Position numbers and translations under genes: made by a program. A stretch of 64,000 nucleotides of DNA from the NCBI RefSeq assembly GCF_964656455.1, contig NC_135715.1:36342603-36406602 (forward strand). The letters are read 5' to 3'. Below, piece by piece: positions 47,755-60,334 of this stretch. Source of the DNA: Halichoerus grypus (taxonomy: Eukaryota > Chordata > Mammalia > Carnivora > Phocidae). Each line of letters opens with the position of its first letter. Within the stretch, counting starts at the first letter, position 1. The notes under the pieces are model-generated. The model was given only the letters and a program-made list of their open reading frames with translations, was not told the DNA's origin and ran no database searches.

Positions 47755-48770
47755 CTCACAGAAGAAAATAAACCTCTCTACAGTATTTGTAGGAAACTTG
47801 TAGTGCCAAATGCCACGTTCCCTTGACCCAACTTTAACGTATTAGCAGGGGGGAATGGACAGTTTCTGTGCATGCTTACAAGGTTCCACCCCAAGAGACC
47901 TCCAGTCTCCCTGCTTATCTGCCTAAGAGCATTCTTTGTGGTATTGAGAGCAAGCTCAAATTGCACGGCCCTTGCACGGGCGGCCCAGTAGTATTAGCAT
48001 AGGATGGGGGTTAGAGCTCCAGAGGCAATCCTCAACCAACAGGGTATGAAAGTCTGTAACTCTACTGTAATTTCACTTCTAGCCTTATCACCTTTCTCTT
48101 TTATGCTCCACTTACCCCTTTGTTAGGCAATTCTCTCTTCAATTATCTTTTTATTATTTATTTATTTATTTATTTTGTAAAATGACAGTGAGTTTGTCAC
48201 TAGGAACAAAAAGGCGACACATAGCCTGTGCATGAGCTCAATAACAGAAGTGCAATGAGCAATCACTTGTAGACTTTGAAAGAAGGGATGTGATTGGTCA
48301 CTGATCCTGATGTACATTTGTCATTTAAGTAGTGATCTGTGCACTAAAGAGCTAGTAGCAAAGTTTGCATTTTATGCCATTACTCACTGTTGATATATTG
48401 TGGTATCTGAAATTTTTGGGGGGATTAGTGTTATTTAACTAAACCATGATAACTGAAATTCATGCATATCAGAACCATGCAAAGCAAAGACTGTATTTGA
48501 GGAAATATTGTAGAATTCTGCTGCTCGATACGGAGAAATGGGACTAAAATGTTAGGGTGTGAGGTTGATGGCCACTGCAAGGTCCTTCTTGTAGGCATAA
48601 GTCTATGAAGCAGCAACCCTCCTTTGCTTTGGCTGAAGGGGAATTAAGATTCTGATAGGCACTGCTGTCTTCTTGACACAAAGCAACCACAGTGGGCTTT
48701 CCTATATACAGGACCACAACAGGCAAGCAGAGGCCCCTCTGGCTTAAAGGAAGCCATGTGTAAGAGACTA
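47755..48770. other. Intronic sequence, nothing firmly recognised
   Basis: Slightly higher GC at 47780-48060 and 48540-48770. The minus ORFs 47778-47966 and 48544-48909 show no family wording. A (TTTA)n run lies at 48150-48174. Confidence 0.45.
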
Positions 48771-49099
48771 CAGTTGACCCTTGAACAATGGGGGAGGGCA
48801 CTGACCCCTGCACAGTTGAAAATTCATATATAACTTTTGACTTCCCCAAAACTGAACTACTAATAGCCCACTGTTGACTGGAAGCCTTACCAGTAACATA
48901 AACAGTCAATTTACATGAATTTTATATGTGTGTTATATTCTGTATTCTTATAATAAAGTAAGCTAGAGAAAAGAAAATGTTATTAAGAAAATCATAAGAA
49001 AGAGAAAATACAATTGCAGTTCTGTATCAAAAAAAAAAAAAAAATCCACCTGTAAGTGGGCCCACATAGTTCAAACTAGTGTAGTCCAAGGGTCAACTG
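48771..49099. mobile_element. Tigger-like MITE with inverted ends
   Basis: The 329-bp unit has perfect 13-bp terminal inverted repeats, CAGTTGACCCTTG (48771-48783) and CAAGGGTCAACTG (49087-49099). TA precedes the left end. The ends match the TcMar-Tigger type. A run of 17 A (49030-49046) lies inside. It has no coding capacity. Confidence 0.85.
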
Positions 49100-49109
49100 T
49101 TTTAGTTCC

Positions 49110-50529
49110 AAAGAAAGATTGAGCAAAGGGTTAAAGGCTGAGAAGTTTTCAAATTGATATTCTTTGGAGGTAAAAGAGAGAAAATAATAAAATTGAAGTA
49201 TTATAAATTCTGTTTATCATCTCACACATGACAGCTGTGAATGATCAATGGAGGCTAAAGATACAGCAAATACACCGGTGGCAAGACCACAGTAGCAGTG
49301 ATTCTTCTCTTAGGCCACGGTGGACTGAGTGTATAGTCTTTTATTTCAACATATGTGCATTGCTTCCTCGTGGATGGCCGAGTTGCAGCCACATGTCAAT
49401 TATTGATTTTCATTAACAGCCAGGTGTCTGATCGATCAGACAGCCCTCCCTACATGTTTCATGTGAACTGAAAGAAAATTTTCTTAATAAAGCTAATAAG
49501 AAGAATGTTGATGAAAAAATCATAAAGGAGGGAAAAGCATTAATTCTTAACCACAAAATAAAAACCTTAATTTCCTTGAGATTTTTTATTGGATCATTTG
49601 ATTATAGAGTATATATTATTATGGCATTTAAATATTTAATGTGTACCTTGGATTTTCATATATTAAAAAAATGAACTTTAGGTATAAGCTCCTGATATTT
49701 GTCTTTTTTTATTCAAAGGACTTGACCAGATTATTTTATCCTGAATTTGTCTCATCACACTGCATCATTATAAGCATTATTGAAAGGCAAAAATGGAAAA
49801 TGAAATAGGTGGAATTAACTATCTTGACCTGATTTTTACTTCCTTGGCTTGAGCTGGCCAAGCTTCACTATCAAAAACCTTTAAAGAATAGTTTTTAATA
49901 CTGCAGTTCTACAACTGGACAAATTTTAAAGCACTTAACTCAATAGTAATCATCACATAGCTTTAAGAAAATGATTCACTTACAATTCTGTGTGAGCATT
50001 TACAATTAGGTGGGTGAAGTGACTTTAAAATACTGTATGACTTTTTCTGAAGAAAATCCATATAACAAAAGAAAGCTTATTCTTTCATCTTTGCCCTTTG
50101 AGTACTGCCCTACTTGATGTCTGCCTCAGTAACTTCATTCAGTCACTTTGGTTCCACTTCAGTACGTTTTCTTTGAACTTAAAGTACACCTTTGGAGATT
50201 TACCAGTTCAAGGTCATCAGTTTGCACAAAATTATAGAAACAACTCAAAACCATGGATGACATCATGTTAGCCTCAGCCTAGTTTGTTTTTCAGACACAA
50301 AGAATTGTCTTCTCGCACGGACATCTACTTAGTGGGCTGCTAACATATTCTAGAGGAGAACCGTACTTGCTCAATGGTCCTGGGGGGAGAACAAAGTAAA
50401 GTCAAGGCTTCGGCTTCCTTAACAGTCTTTAGAATCAGAGATGCTTATGTGTTAGGTTAAATTCTGGTTGTTTATATCATTCTCAGGGAGCCTCCAGACA
50501 AGGGACTTTCAACCATGGAAGTCATGCTC
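49110..50529. other. Intronic sequence, nothing recognised
   Basis: AT-rich, no nameable feature; the + ORF 49228-49416 is taken as chance. Confidence 0.55.
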
Positions 50530-50735
50530 TTTTTTTTTTTTAAGTTTTTATTTTAGTTCCAGTTAGTTAACATACAGTGTTATATTAGTTTCAGTTGTAC
50601 AATATAGTGATTCAACACTGTGCCCATGACAACAAGTGCACTCCTTAATGCCCATCACCTATTTAACCCATCCCCCCACACCCCCTTTCCTCTGGTGACC
50701 ATCAGTTTGTTCTCTATAATTAAGAGTCTGTGCAC
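50530..50735 (-). mobile_element. L1 3' end fragment, antisense
   Basis: Starts with a T-run (complement of poly(A)), then AGTTCCAGTTAGTTAACATA (50556-50575), CTCCTTAATGCCCATCACCT and CTGGTGACCATCAGTTTG: an older carnivore L1 3' UTR. Confidence 0.8.
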
Positions 50736-50809
50736 TGGGTGTCATACGCAAACAATGAATCATGGAACACTACATTAAAAACTAATGAAGACTAACATAA
50801 CATAAAAAA
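50736..50809 (+). mobile_element. L1 3' terminus fragment, sense
   Basis: CACTGGGTGTCATACGCAAA then CAATGAATCATGGAACACTA and CATTAAAAACTAATGAAG ... ending in A8. It is the sense copy of the same 3' terminus seen in complement at 26967-27052. It joins head to head with the preceding antisense piece. Confidence 0.8.
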
Positions 50810-50849
50810 AAATGTCTGTGGGAGCCATGTTCTTTACTGGAGAGTGAAA

Positions 50850-51638
50850 GAAGGCTCTTTCTGGTGAAAAGTGAATCACTTGTCAGTGAAGTCTCCTTTC
50901 ATAGCCTCATACTCATTAGAAAGAAACAAAGCTTAGTGACGATGTTCATTGTAACTCTTTTTGGTATTTCTTCTGAGGATGAATCAGGATGAAAATTATA
51001 AGTCAAATTCTTCAAAATTTAGTCTAATAATAACTTTATTTCTCCTTGTAGTAGTCAGAGGATTTGGGCCACATCACTGTACATTCCGTAGATCTTCCTA
51101 TGAATGTGGATTGAACAAGAAATTAGTGTCTTATGAGAAAATGCCTACCATAATCATAAATTCTGGGGCACTCAGTGCATTCTTTTTGATCAATCTTCCT
51201 GTGAATATACAGCAAATGATAATAAATACATCTGTTTTCTAAATGTAGTCTAAATGCAGATCCAAGGGGAATAAGTCTGTGTGTGTTTGTGCATATGTTT
51301 CATACAAACCAGATCTGAATTCTCCAATGTGTGGCTCTTCCCTGGCAAAGAAGGACTCCTCAGGGCTACTGTAAGTTACTTCTTTGGTAGAGATTTACAG
51401 AGAATGAGAAGTAAGAGATTCATTCATTTATTTATTTTGAGAAGTAAGAGATTTAAAGATAAGTAGAGGTTGCTATACTTTCACTTAATGTGGTACTAAT
51501 GTAAGGCTTTACCTTAAATGAGCAAATATCAGGAGATCACAGAGAGCCTTCAATTAATACATCTTTGTAAAGTGGGTACTCCTTAAAGAAAAAGGCAAAA
51601 ATTTATTTCCCAAGAGTACATAGTTTAGGTGGAGATCA
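50850..51638. other. Intronic sequence, nothing recognised
   Basis: The + ORFs 50961-51242 and 51281-51466 have no family resemblance or splice context. Confidence 0.5.
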
Positions 51639-51655
51639 ATAAGACCTCATGTTCG

Positions 51656-51847
51656 GGCGCCTGGGTGGCTCAGTTGGTTGAGCGGCTGCCTTCGGCTCGG
51701 GTCATGATCCTGGAGTCCTGGGATCGAGTCCCGCATCGGGCTCCCTGCTCAGCGGGGAGTCTGCTTCTCCCTCTGACCCTCCCCCCTCTCATGTGCTCTC
51801 TCTCTCTCTCTCTCAAATAAATAAATAAAATCTTAAAAAAAAATAAA
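51656..51847 (+). mobile_element. SINEC copy, young
   Basis: Sense SINE with a nearly intact head. The perfect 16-bp duplication ATAAGACCTCATGTTC lies at 51640-51655 and 51848-51863. Confidence 0.95.
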
Positions 51848-51863
51848 ATAAGACCTCATGTTC

Positions 51864-52998
51864 TTTTACTATACTTAGGAAAAGGCACTTCAATGACTGG
51901 TATTTTTGTTATATAGTAGGTAATAGAACTAGAATCCAATTGTCATGATATTTATTTGTCCTTTCATTCACTGGTACCCACATTTTCAACAAAGGTTAGA
52001 AAAATTCTAATAGGTATTATATGGAAAGTATTATGACATAGGGCATTTTAAAAACAAACTAAATAGCAAAGATTTGGTTCATTTTGGCAAATGTTAGCTG
52101 TGAAAATAAATATTCAATTTGAAAATGTTAAGTACATAAGTTTATGTTTAATGAGTATTTATTAAGAAAATTAAAAAACTATGCTTGCAATAATGCTTTA
52201 ATATATATGTTCTTTTGCTATAAAGTTATTTTAATATATGAGCTCTGTGCTGTAAAAACAATAGCTAAGTAATAGTGATAGAAATAATAACTACAATTTT
52301 GGATTACCTTTTTAAGTCTCTTTCCTACCTCATCGTTAACAACACCAAAAGCTGCTTTTAAAAAGAAATCAGTATTTCAATTATAGAACTAAGACATATT
52401 TATGATAAAATATTTAAAATAGGAAGTTACAAATAAAAAATCCACCCCCATTTCCTAAATTTACTGTATATTTTACTGTACACACACATATACACACACA
52501 TACTCATACACTCTACCCATCTCCCCAAAAGTTGCATCAATTTAATATCAACCCGCTGGTTTTGATGTCAACCCAAAATTATTCATTTTCTAAATCTGCT
52601 ATAAATCTAATAAGGTTATTTATTAGAAAGTTTAAGTAAATTTCCTGACATTTACATATTACTCATATCACTTTCCTATTAATCACCTGCTAATATCATT
52701 ATTGTATTACTATTTTAATGTTTCTAATGTACTTCTTGATCTCTAAAGCCTTTTTATTCATCAAGGAAATTTACCCTTTGCTAGATTTATAGAAAGTTTT
52801 TGTTGTTAATGTTCTCAGTCTTTTTTTAATTTCTTTTTTGTGCATTTTTGAAGTAACTATATTTTATATTTAGATGATTGGTAATCATATATGTATTAAT
52901 ATTTACTTTTTAACTTCTGGGTCTTAGGGTTTTACCTCATGGACCTTTGATCTTAAGTCCACCTAGAAGTAAAAATAAATCATTTGTTTCTGTTTTAA
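51864..52998. other. Intronic sequence with a short (CA)n
   Basis: ACACACACATATACACACAC at about 52480-52500; otherwise AT-rich without features. Confidence 0.55.
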
Positions 52999-53110
52999 TT
53001 TTTTTGTATTATTATGTTCAATTAGCCAGGGTATAGTAGTACATTATTAGTTTTTGATGTAGTGTTCAACGATTCATTAGTTGCGTATAACACCCAGTGC
53101 TCATCCCCTG
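52999..53110 (-). mobile_element. L1 3' terminus fragment, antisense
   Basis: ACATTATTAGTTTTTGATGT (53041-53060) then AGTGTTCAACGATTCATTAG match the 3' terminus of the full-length L1; severely truncated. Confidence 0.8.
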
Positions 53111-53189
53111 CTTTTTAATCTTCTGGGACATTTAAGGTTTTAGTAAAGTGTAACCCAAGACAATTTACTTAAAATCTCCCTGTCTCTTT

Positions 53190-53490
53190 TTTTTAATTTA
53201 ATTTAATTTTATTATGTTATGTTCGTCCCCATACAGTACATTGTTAGTTTTTGATGTAGTGTTCCATGATTCATTGTTTTCGTATAACACCCAGTGTCCA
53301 TGCAATACATGCCCTCCTTAATACCCATCACTGGGCTAAACCATCCCCCCAGCCCCTTCCCCTCTAGAACCCTCAGTTTGTTTCTCAGAGTTCATAGTCT
53401 CTTATGGTTCATCTCCCCCTCTGATTTCCCACCCTTCATTTTTCCCTTCCTTCTCCTAATGTCTTCCATGCTATTCCTTATGTTCCACAA
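53190..53490 (-). mobile_element. L1 3' end fragment, antisense
   Basis: A second L1 3' end, starting with a T-rich run and TTATGTTATGTTCGTCCCCA (53212-53231), continues into the 3' UTR (CTCAGTTTGTTTCTCAGAGT) to TTATGTTCCACAAA near 53489. It repeats terminus sequence already present at 52999-53110, so it is an independent insertion. The + ORF 53294-53647 crosses it and is spurious. Confidence 0.85.
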
Positions 53491-53913
53491 AGTCTCTGTT
53501 AATGTATGTAGAGTCTTGAGAAAAGAACCATTTAGTGGGTTCTGTGGCTTTGTGTGCTGGGCTTTAATCACTGGTTCATCTCAAGTATATTCCAGTATGA
53601 AGAGTAAGGCAGGAATCCAAGTTTGTTTATTTTTCTCTAAAGGATAACTAGTTATCTTAAAAACTTTTTTAAATAATAAAATGTTTTCCATTGATTTAGA
53701 CAGATGCTTTTGTTATATTATAAATATCAAGTGTATTAGGGTTATTTCTGGCTTTCATTTCAGATTCATGAATACAGCTATTTTTCTTCATCATAAAGCA
53801 CTTTTGAAAAAAAATCTCTATAGTTATATAATACCTTTTAAAATCTGGTAGCCCATTTTTCCCTCAGGACTCCCTTGTATAGAAATTGTCTGGCTTTTAA
53901 AAATGTATTTTTT

Positions 53914-54081
53914 AGGGTGCCTAGGTGGCTCAGTTGGTTAAGTGCCTGCCTTTGGCTCAGGTCATGATCCCAGTGTCTTGGGATCGAGTCCTGCATCGGG
54001 CTCCCTGGTCTGCGGGCAGCCTGCTTCTCCCACTACCTTCCTCTCTCCCTCTCTCTCTCTCATGAATAAATAAAGTCTTTA
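53914..54081 (+). mobile_element. SINEC copy
   Basis: Sense SINE (GGGTGCCTAGGTGGCTCAG) with a shortened tail. Similar T-rich words AAAATGTATTTTTTA and AAATATGTATTTTTAA flank it. Confidence 0.9.
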
Positions 54082-54099
54082 AAATATGTATTTTTAATA

Positions 54100-55810
54100 T
54101 TTACATTTGAATTTACAGAGTAATACAAGCAAAATTTCATAAATACCTTGTACAAATATATTAATTGTGATTATATAAGATAATAAGTCACATTTCTGCA
54201 AACAAGTCATCTTGTTTAAATTAGTATGATTCTTTCCATTCATTCAAATTGACATCTTTCAATAAAGTTTTAATTTTTTTTTTTTACCTAGAACTGGCAC
54301 CTATCTTGCTGATTTTTAGATAACTCACTTTTAGTGGTGCTAGTTTAAATAGGTTCTTTACACAATCTAGGTGGATTTAATTTTTTCTAAAGAAATTACA
54401 CTGATTTTTGCATTTTGCTTATCTGATTTGCCAACTTCTAGGAATCTTTAATTTTTTGCTAAGATTTTAATGGTAATAATTTTTAGTTATTAAGGTGGAT
54501 TATTACATAAAATACAAAGAATTAAAATTATGTTCCATACTTTTATTTCCTTTGGCTATGAGTAAAGAAGATGGTATCCTTTGGCATTCCTGAATTGAGT
54601 GAAATTAGTTTAAATTAAATATAATGCTAGATATTTGAAATTTATATATCTACCTCAAAACCCAGCATTAAGCTTAATGATATATTTACATTTATATCTC
54701 TATACATAGCTGTGTATCAGTCTATTATCCTAACAAAATAATATGAAATTATTATGATGATTATGAAATGTTTACAGTGCCATCCTTATAAAACGTAACA
54801 AATTACCTAAAAAGAAATGATTTGTTTATCTTTGAAAAATATTTTCCCTGCAGTGATATCTTTTATATGTGTAAGAATGTTATCCCAAAGCTATATTTTT
54901 CATAAGTATCTAGACATATGAAAGTCAATGAAAAGCTTATTCCATAAAAAATTCAAGAAATGCCATTCTTTATAATGCTATTTTCTTTAAAGCTTGAAGT
55001 CTTGTATTTGAAGTATCCTTAAAAAAAAATCTTTGCTTTTAAATTTTTCTAATATGCTTCTCCATATTTACTGCTTCCTTAAAGAGAATACATCTAAAAT
55101 AATTTAACTTTTTCTTGATGATTTGATGGCATCAAGATCACCATCAGTCTTGGTACCAAAGTCTTTAGGCATTGTAAAATGTGTTTTTTGTTTAATAGCT
55201 GTGAATGAGTATTCTATTTCAATTAAAACAACATATTTTTATCCTAGTTACTCCCTCACTGTCAGCTATTGCTGCTTTCAATTGCTCCAGATCACTCTCA
55301 TTTGCTGGTTTGTAAAAAGTCTTGAGAGTCAGGTAACTGAGCTTACTAATATGGCATTAAAATTGTAGTACAAAGGTTTTGTGAGAAGACCTGAGGGCCT
55401 TTCTGTTGAGTTGAATAAAGGAGCTTTATCTTCTTTCTAGGAGCTTTTTTGTGACATTATTTTATCCGTTCAGAAAACTATTATCATTTTATTCTGTGCT
55501 GTGTTCAAGATATTTGAATTATAGATATTGGAATAAGTCCTGCTCTTAGTCATGCCAAAGTGGAATGTACAAATATTAATTCCTGTTGTTCCCAATTTAG
55601 TCACATATGGCTGTATAATGAACAACTCTAAAGAGACCCAGATAATCTCTTGAGCACTTTTTCTCAGTTTGATATTTTCAGACAGGAGCCTGCTGTTTGT
55701 TTTGTCATGAGGAAAATAATTTTGTATTTGCATTGTATCTAATACAATGTTATGTTTATTCAACTTGGAAAACAAATACTTGATAAAATGCAAATTAAAA
55801 AAATTATACT
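54100..55810. other. Intronic sequence, nothing recognised
   Basis: AT-rich. ORFs 55123-55368 (+) and 55470-55793 (-) have no family wording. Confidence 0.55.
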
Positions 55811-55813
55811 TTA

Positions 55814-56375
55814 TTGCTGCAGTGACAAATTACCACAAACAGTGGTTTAAAACAACTGTCATCTCTTAGCTCATAGTTCTGTAGGTCAGAAGTCAGGGTG
55901 GCATGCCTAGATTCTCTGCTCAAGACCTCAAAAGGCTGAAATCAAAGTGTTGGCTAGATTGTGCTCTCATCCAGAGCTGGAGGCCATCTTCCAAGCTCAT
56001 TCAGACTGCTGACAGAATCTGTTCCCTGTAGTAGAACCAAGGGACTGACTGCTTCCTTGTTGGCTGTCAGGTGAGGAACACTCTCGGCTCCTAGAGGCCA
56101 CCTGTATTCCTTCTCATGTGGCCCCTTCCGTCTTCAAACCAGCAGGTCGAGTCTGCTCATGCTTCAAATCTCTCTGACTTCCCCTTCTGCAACTAGCCAG
56201 AGAAATCTCTCCATTTTCAGGGGTTCCTGTGATCAGGTTATCTTCCTATATTAAGGTGAACTGTGACAGACAGCATAACAATCCAGTGGAGTGATTTCTT
56301 ATCACATTCACAGGTTCTGAGAAATAGATCATTAAATCTCAGGAAGGGACATTTAGGAAACGCTGCCTACCACAT
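55814..56375. repeat. Mammal-wide interspersed repeat, family unassigned (LTR-like)
   Basis: Begins TGCTGCAGTGACAAATTACC then ACAAACAGTGGTTTAAAAC and ends CTGCCTACCACA. Internal words such as TCATAGTTCTGTAGGTCAG and CCAAGCTCATTCAGACTGCT are in the order of a repeat I recall from other mammals but cannot name. Confidence 0.5.
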
Positions 56376-56437
56376 GTATTAAGTGGAATGAACTTGTTCT
56401 ATAACCAGGATAAGGTGCTAAAGAGATGTGTTTATCA

Positions 56438-56647
56438 GAGTGGGTTCTAGAGCCAGGTTAATATTGTGGATCCACTAGTTATTATCTCAGAGACACTGAG
56501 CAAGTTACTAAAGCTTGTGGGTTCATCTTCTTTTCAATAAACTTGGCATAATAATACCTATGTCATCAGTTTTTAATAAAAATTAATTGTACTAATATAT
56601 GTAAATCTCTTATAGCACAGGAAGTACTCACTAAATATTATCTATTA
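56438..56647 (+). mobile_element. MIR SINE
   Basis: GTTCTAGAGCCAGGTTAATA, then the MIR core order (CACTAGTTATTATCTCAGAG, GAGCAAGTTACTAAAGC, AATAATACCTATGTCATCAG) and the tail GCACAGGAAGTACTCACTAA. Diverged but collinear over about 210 bp. Confidence 0.8.
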
Positions 56648-57699
56648 ATATTAATATCTTATTTTAAGTCTACTCCAAACCCTTTACTCAATATTTATAT
56701 AACAACCATATTTCAATAAAACATGATAATATGTTAAGTAATCCTGAATAATATATATGTCATGATTTCCCTTGATGTTTTGACTACTTTTTACAGAAAA
56801 TGTATTTCAGGAGTTGTTTCAAATAAAGCAACATCAAAACTTTATATTATCTTAAATGCCAGGCACCTTGTCCTTACCTAGTACATAGTCTATGATTTTA
56901 TTTCACATTATTCTATATGCCAAGAATGAGATTTATCTTTGAATTACGTAACTCCATTTAGTTAGGAAATTTTACAAATTGCTTTAGATTCTATTGAGTT
57001 ATACTACACATTTTATAAAATAATATTGTTACTATACAAAGTTATAGCTCACAGAATAGCAAAATTCCCTACAAGAGATAATGCATCCTTCAAAATGCTT
57101 TAACATAGTAGTCTAGAGTTTAAAACACACAATAGGGATCTAACCAGTCCTAATAGACCTCCATAGCCAGATGTGCTCATTATACCTGTTTTAATGGACC
57201 TAAACATTATTTTAAGTTGGTTGCTTAGATTTATGGTTTGGAATCTCAGAGTGGATGCTGTCCAGTTTATCAAAGTTGTCAGGACTCCATTGTGTCTTCA
57301 GTCACCCATTTTAAAGTCATGCAGGCAGCTGAGATAACTAGTGATAGTTTCATGAACAGAATAAATCCAAAGTAACTATATGCTAAAATAAATTTTTATT
57401 TTTAATCTCTCTCAAACTTATGACTTATCACAAGAGTCCACTCTTACTCATATTCTGTTTTTAATTTATGTAACGACAAATATTGCTTTTACTGTAAGGA
57501 GAAACCTAGGGTAACATTTCTCAGAGAGGATGGCTTTGTTCTTCCTTTGACTCAGGCAACCACTAAGGGGATGTATATACTCTAAATAGCAAAGAAAACG
57601 AACAGTATTCATAAACAAATTGATAAATTACAAAAAATAGTAAGAATAGAGAAGTTTGTACAGATAGCTAATGAAGTATACTGGTGAGAAATCTTCTTT
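56648..57699. other. Intronic sequence, nothing recognised
   Basis: AT-rich, no nameable feature. Confidence 0.55.
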
Positions 57700-57897
57700 C
57701 TTTCTTTCTTTTTTTTTTTTAAAGATTTGTTTATTTACTGGGGAAGGGGGAGAAGCAAAAGGAGAGGGAGAGTCCTAAGCATACTCCACGCTGAATGCAG
57801 AGCCCCATGTAGGGCTCCATCTCACGACCCCGAGATCATGACCTGAGCTGAAACCAAGAGTCAGATGCTGCACTGACTGTACCACCCAGGCGCCCCA
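57700..57897 (-). mobile_element. SINEC copy, older subfamily
   Basis: Diverged antisense SINE (CGAGATCATGACCTGAGCTG, ACCACCCAGGCGCCCC end) with a (CTTT)n/T-run left end. Confidence 0.88.
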
Positions 57898-58129
57898 AGA
57901 AAATTTCTTAAAGAACATTATTATTAATAGCTTTCTTTAGAAAAAGAGGAAGCATGTTATTAGCTTTGTGATCATTAAAAATGAGATAAAACATTCACAT
58001 TGCATGCTGACTGAATAAGAAAATAACCAATTAGATTGACTATAAGTAAGCTTTACAAATCAAGAAATCTTTCTTTGTTTTGTATTACTAAACTTTCTAT
58101 AACTATGCGAAGTTAAACAGTGGAGTGAA

Positions 58130-58600
58130 AATAGGCCTTGTCTACATTCTAATCCCCAGAATCTATGAACATACTAGCTCATATAGCTAACTATATGTGT
58201 GTGTGCGTGTGGGAGGGTGTGTGTTAAGGTTGTGAAGGGAATTAAGGCCACTAATTAGCTGACTTTAAGCTGACTATTCTACATTAAATAGGAATAGTCT
58301 ACATTCACTCAGATTATATATGGGTGAGCCCAATGTAATCATAAGAATCAATGTAGAGATGCAATGTTGCTGGCTTTGAAGATGGAAGAAAAGGTCATAA
58401 GGCATATGGATGACCTGTGGAAAATGGTAAAGGCAAAAAATTCACTTCTTCTCTAAAGTCCCTGTCAACACCTTGATTTTAGCACAGGAAGACCTATTCT
58501 GAACTTCTGACCTCCAGAGCTGTAAGATAATAAATGTGTATTTTTTTAAGTTACTAAGTTTGAGATAATTTTTCATAGCAACCATAGGAAACTAAAACAG
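58130..58600 (+). repeat. Old LTR- or transposon-like repeat, family unassigned
   Basis: ACCTTGATTTTAGCACAGGA (58471-58490), TTCTGACCTCCAGAGCTGTA then AGATAATAAATGTGTA and the end CCATAGGAAACTAAAACAG match, in order, the 3' half of a common mammal-wide repeat. A TGTG run lies at 58197-58222. Confidence 0.5.
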
Positions 58601-59930
58601 TCAAATTTGAAAAATGAAGACAAGGATGTACTCCATTTCTGATGTAACAACTTTAGGATAAAATGAGTAGGTTACCTTTGAAGACTCAGAGGGAAAACAC
58701 TATAAAAGTAAAATATCCTGCCATATGTTGGGATTTAAGTTATATCTAGCTTGTTTGGATAAGACTTTGAAACTCAGATCAAATATTCACTTTCCCCTTT
58801 GAATAACAACACTTTTGGTTGCTCAGAAGCCATTAATTTCACGCATTTCCAACTATTTCCTTTTAGAAGGATGACTGGACCTCAAATTCTTTGCAAAGAT
58901 TTTGACCAAGGTTTGGGACATTATGAAAAGTACAGTTGTACACATACTTCCTTGTCTACATATACCTGTAAAATATGGGTCTCATGGAATTGGGTTCATT
59001 AGGATTAAGTTACACTATTTCTTCTACTAGCATTTGTCAAGGACAAGAGAGAGGTACTTCCATATAACGTAATTTTTAATTAGGTATTCATGAAATCCCA
59101 ATGTTATCAAGCTTTGAGAATTCAGATGACCTTGAAATTATTGGACAAATTAGTTCACCTTGGAATTTTGACTTGTTCATCATTCAATAAAACATTAAAT
59201 ATAAAATATAGTAAATATACTTAAACATAAAATAAGCACATTTGTTTAAATAATTTTTCTTATGTTACCAAATAGTATAAATAACTTTTATGAACATTAC
59301 AATTTATTTTTATTCCAATAATAATAATAATTTTATAATACTTCATATTTAGTTATATGGAAATTAGCTTGTATTTTTAATAACATAAAAAAGATTTAAT
59401 GCATTTAACCTAGTATCTATATTATTCTTTGCTACCTTTGAATAAAAATGGAGCATCATTGTATCATTTTTACTTCAATTAGCAAAACTTCTCCTACCAA
59501 GTTATTCATATTTGTTTAGTTCAGTGCTGGTTACTTTCTAAATAGTAAATGAGTTCCCCTGATGAATGCTTTCTCTAGTTTGCAAACTTTTATTATGTTA
59601 CAAGTAAAATACATCTTTAGTGAGTAAGTGAAAGTACACAAAAATGTTGACTCCCTTTTTAGGGATATCTAATCATTGAAGATAAAACATTGGTGAATGT
59701 GAGTCTGAACATTAAGATCAAACACTGAAAAGCAAGATTAGTGTTTATTAGCTATATCTTGTCATATAAACATTTGTGAACTTGTTCAAGGCAGACATTT
59801 TTAATTGAAATGTATAAATGAATCTATGAAAATATATCTAATCAACAATTTAACTTATTTCTTCTTTCAATTTCTATATTGCTATCAGATTTATTGCATT
59901 TCTCAAATTTATGTATAAAAAGCTTTTATG
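58601..59930. other. Intronic sequence, nothing recognised
   Basis: AT-rich; the + ORF 58799-59002 is without family wording. Confidence 0.55.
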
Positions 59931-59950
59931 AAAGATAAGCTATTTTATTT

Positions 59951-60160
59951 TATTTTATTTATTTTTTTTTTTTTAAAGATTTTGTTTATTTATTTATTTG
60001 ACAGAGAGAGAGAGAAACAGCATGAGAGGGGATAGAGTCAGAGGGAGAAGCAGGCTCCCCGCTGAGCCGGGAGCCCGATGTGGGACTCGATCCCAGGACT
60101 CTGGGATCATGACCTGAGCCGAAGGCAGTCGCTCAACCAACTGAGCCACCCAGGCGCCCC
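59951..60160 (-). mobile_element. SINEC copy, young
   Basis: Antisense SINE ending GAGCCACCCAGGCGCCCC. The duplication AAGATAAGCTATTTTATTT (59932-59950) recurs identically at 60161-60179. Confidence 0.95.
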
Positions 60161-60334
60161 AAGATAAGCTATTTTATTTAGAGATTATAACATGATTGAT
60201 AAAGGATAGAAAATCATTTTATGTCTCTACATTCTATTAAGCTATTCTCCAGATGCAAAAAAAAGGTTTAAAAAAGCATAGATGACATTTATTTACATAA
60301 CTTCAAATTGACTTTTAAATTGTTTTGTTATTTT

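Noticed and set aside
51281..51466. Small ORFs in AT-rich intron (also 55123, 55470, 58799, 63047, 63143, 63449)
   Set aside because: Lengths are as expected by chance and there are no domains, splice context or codon signal.
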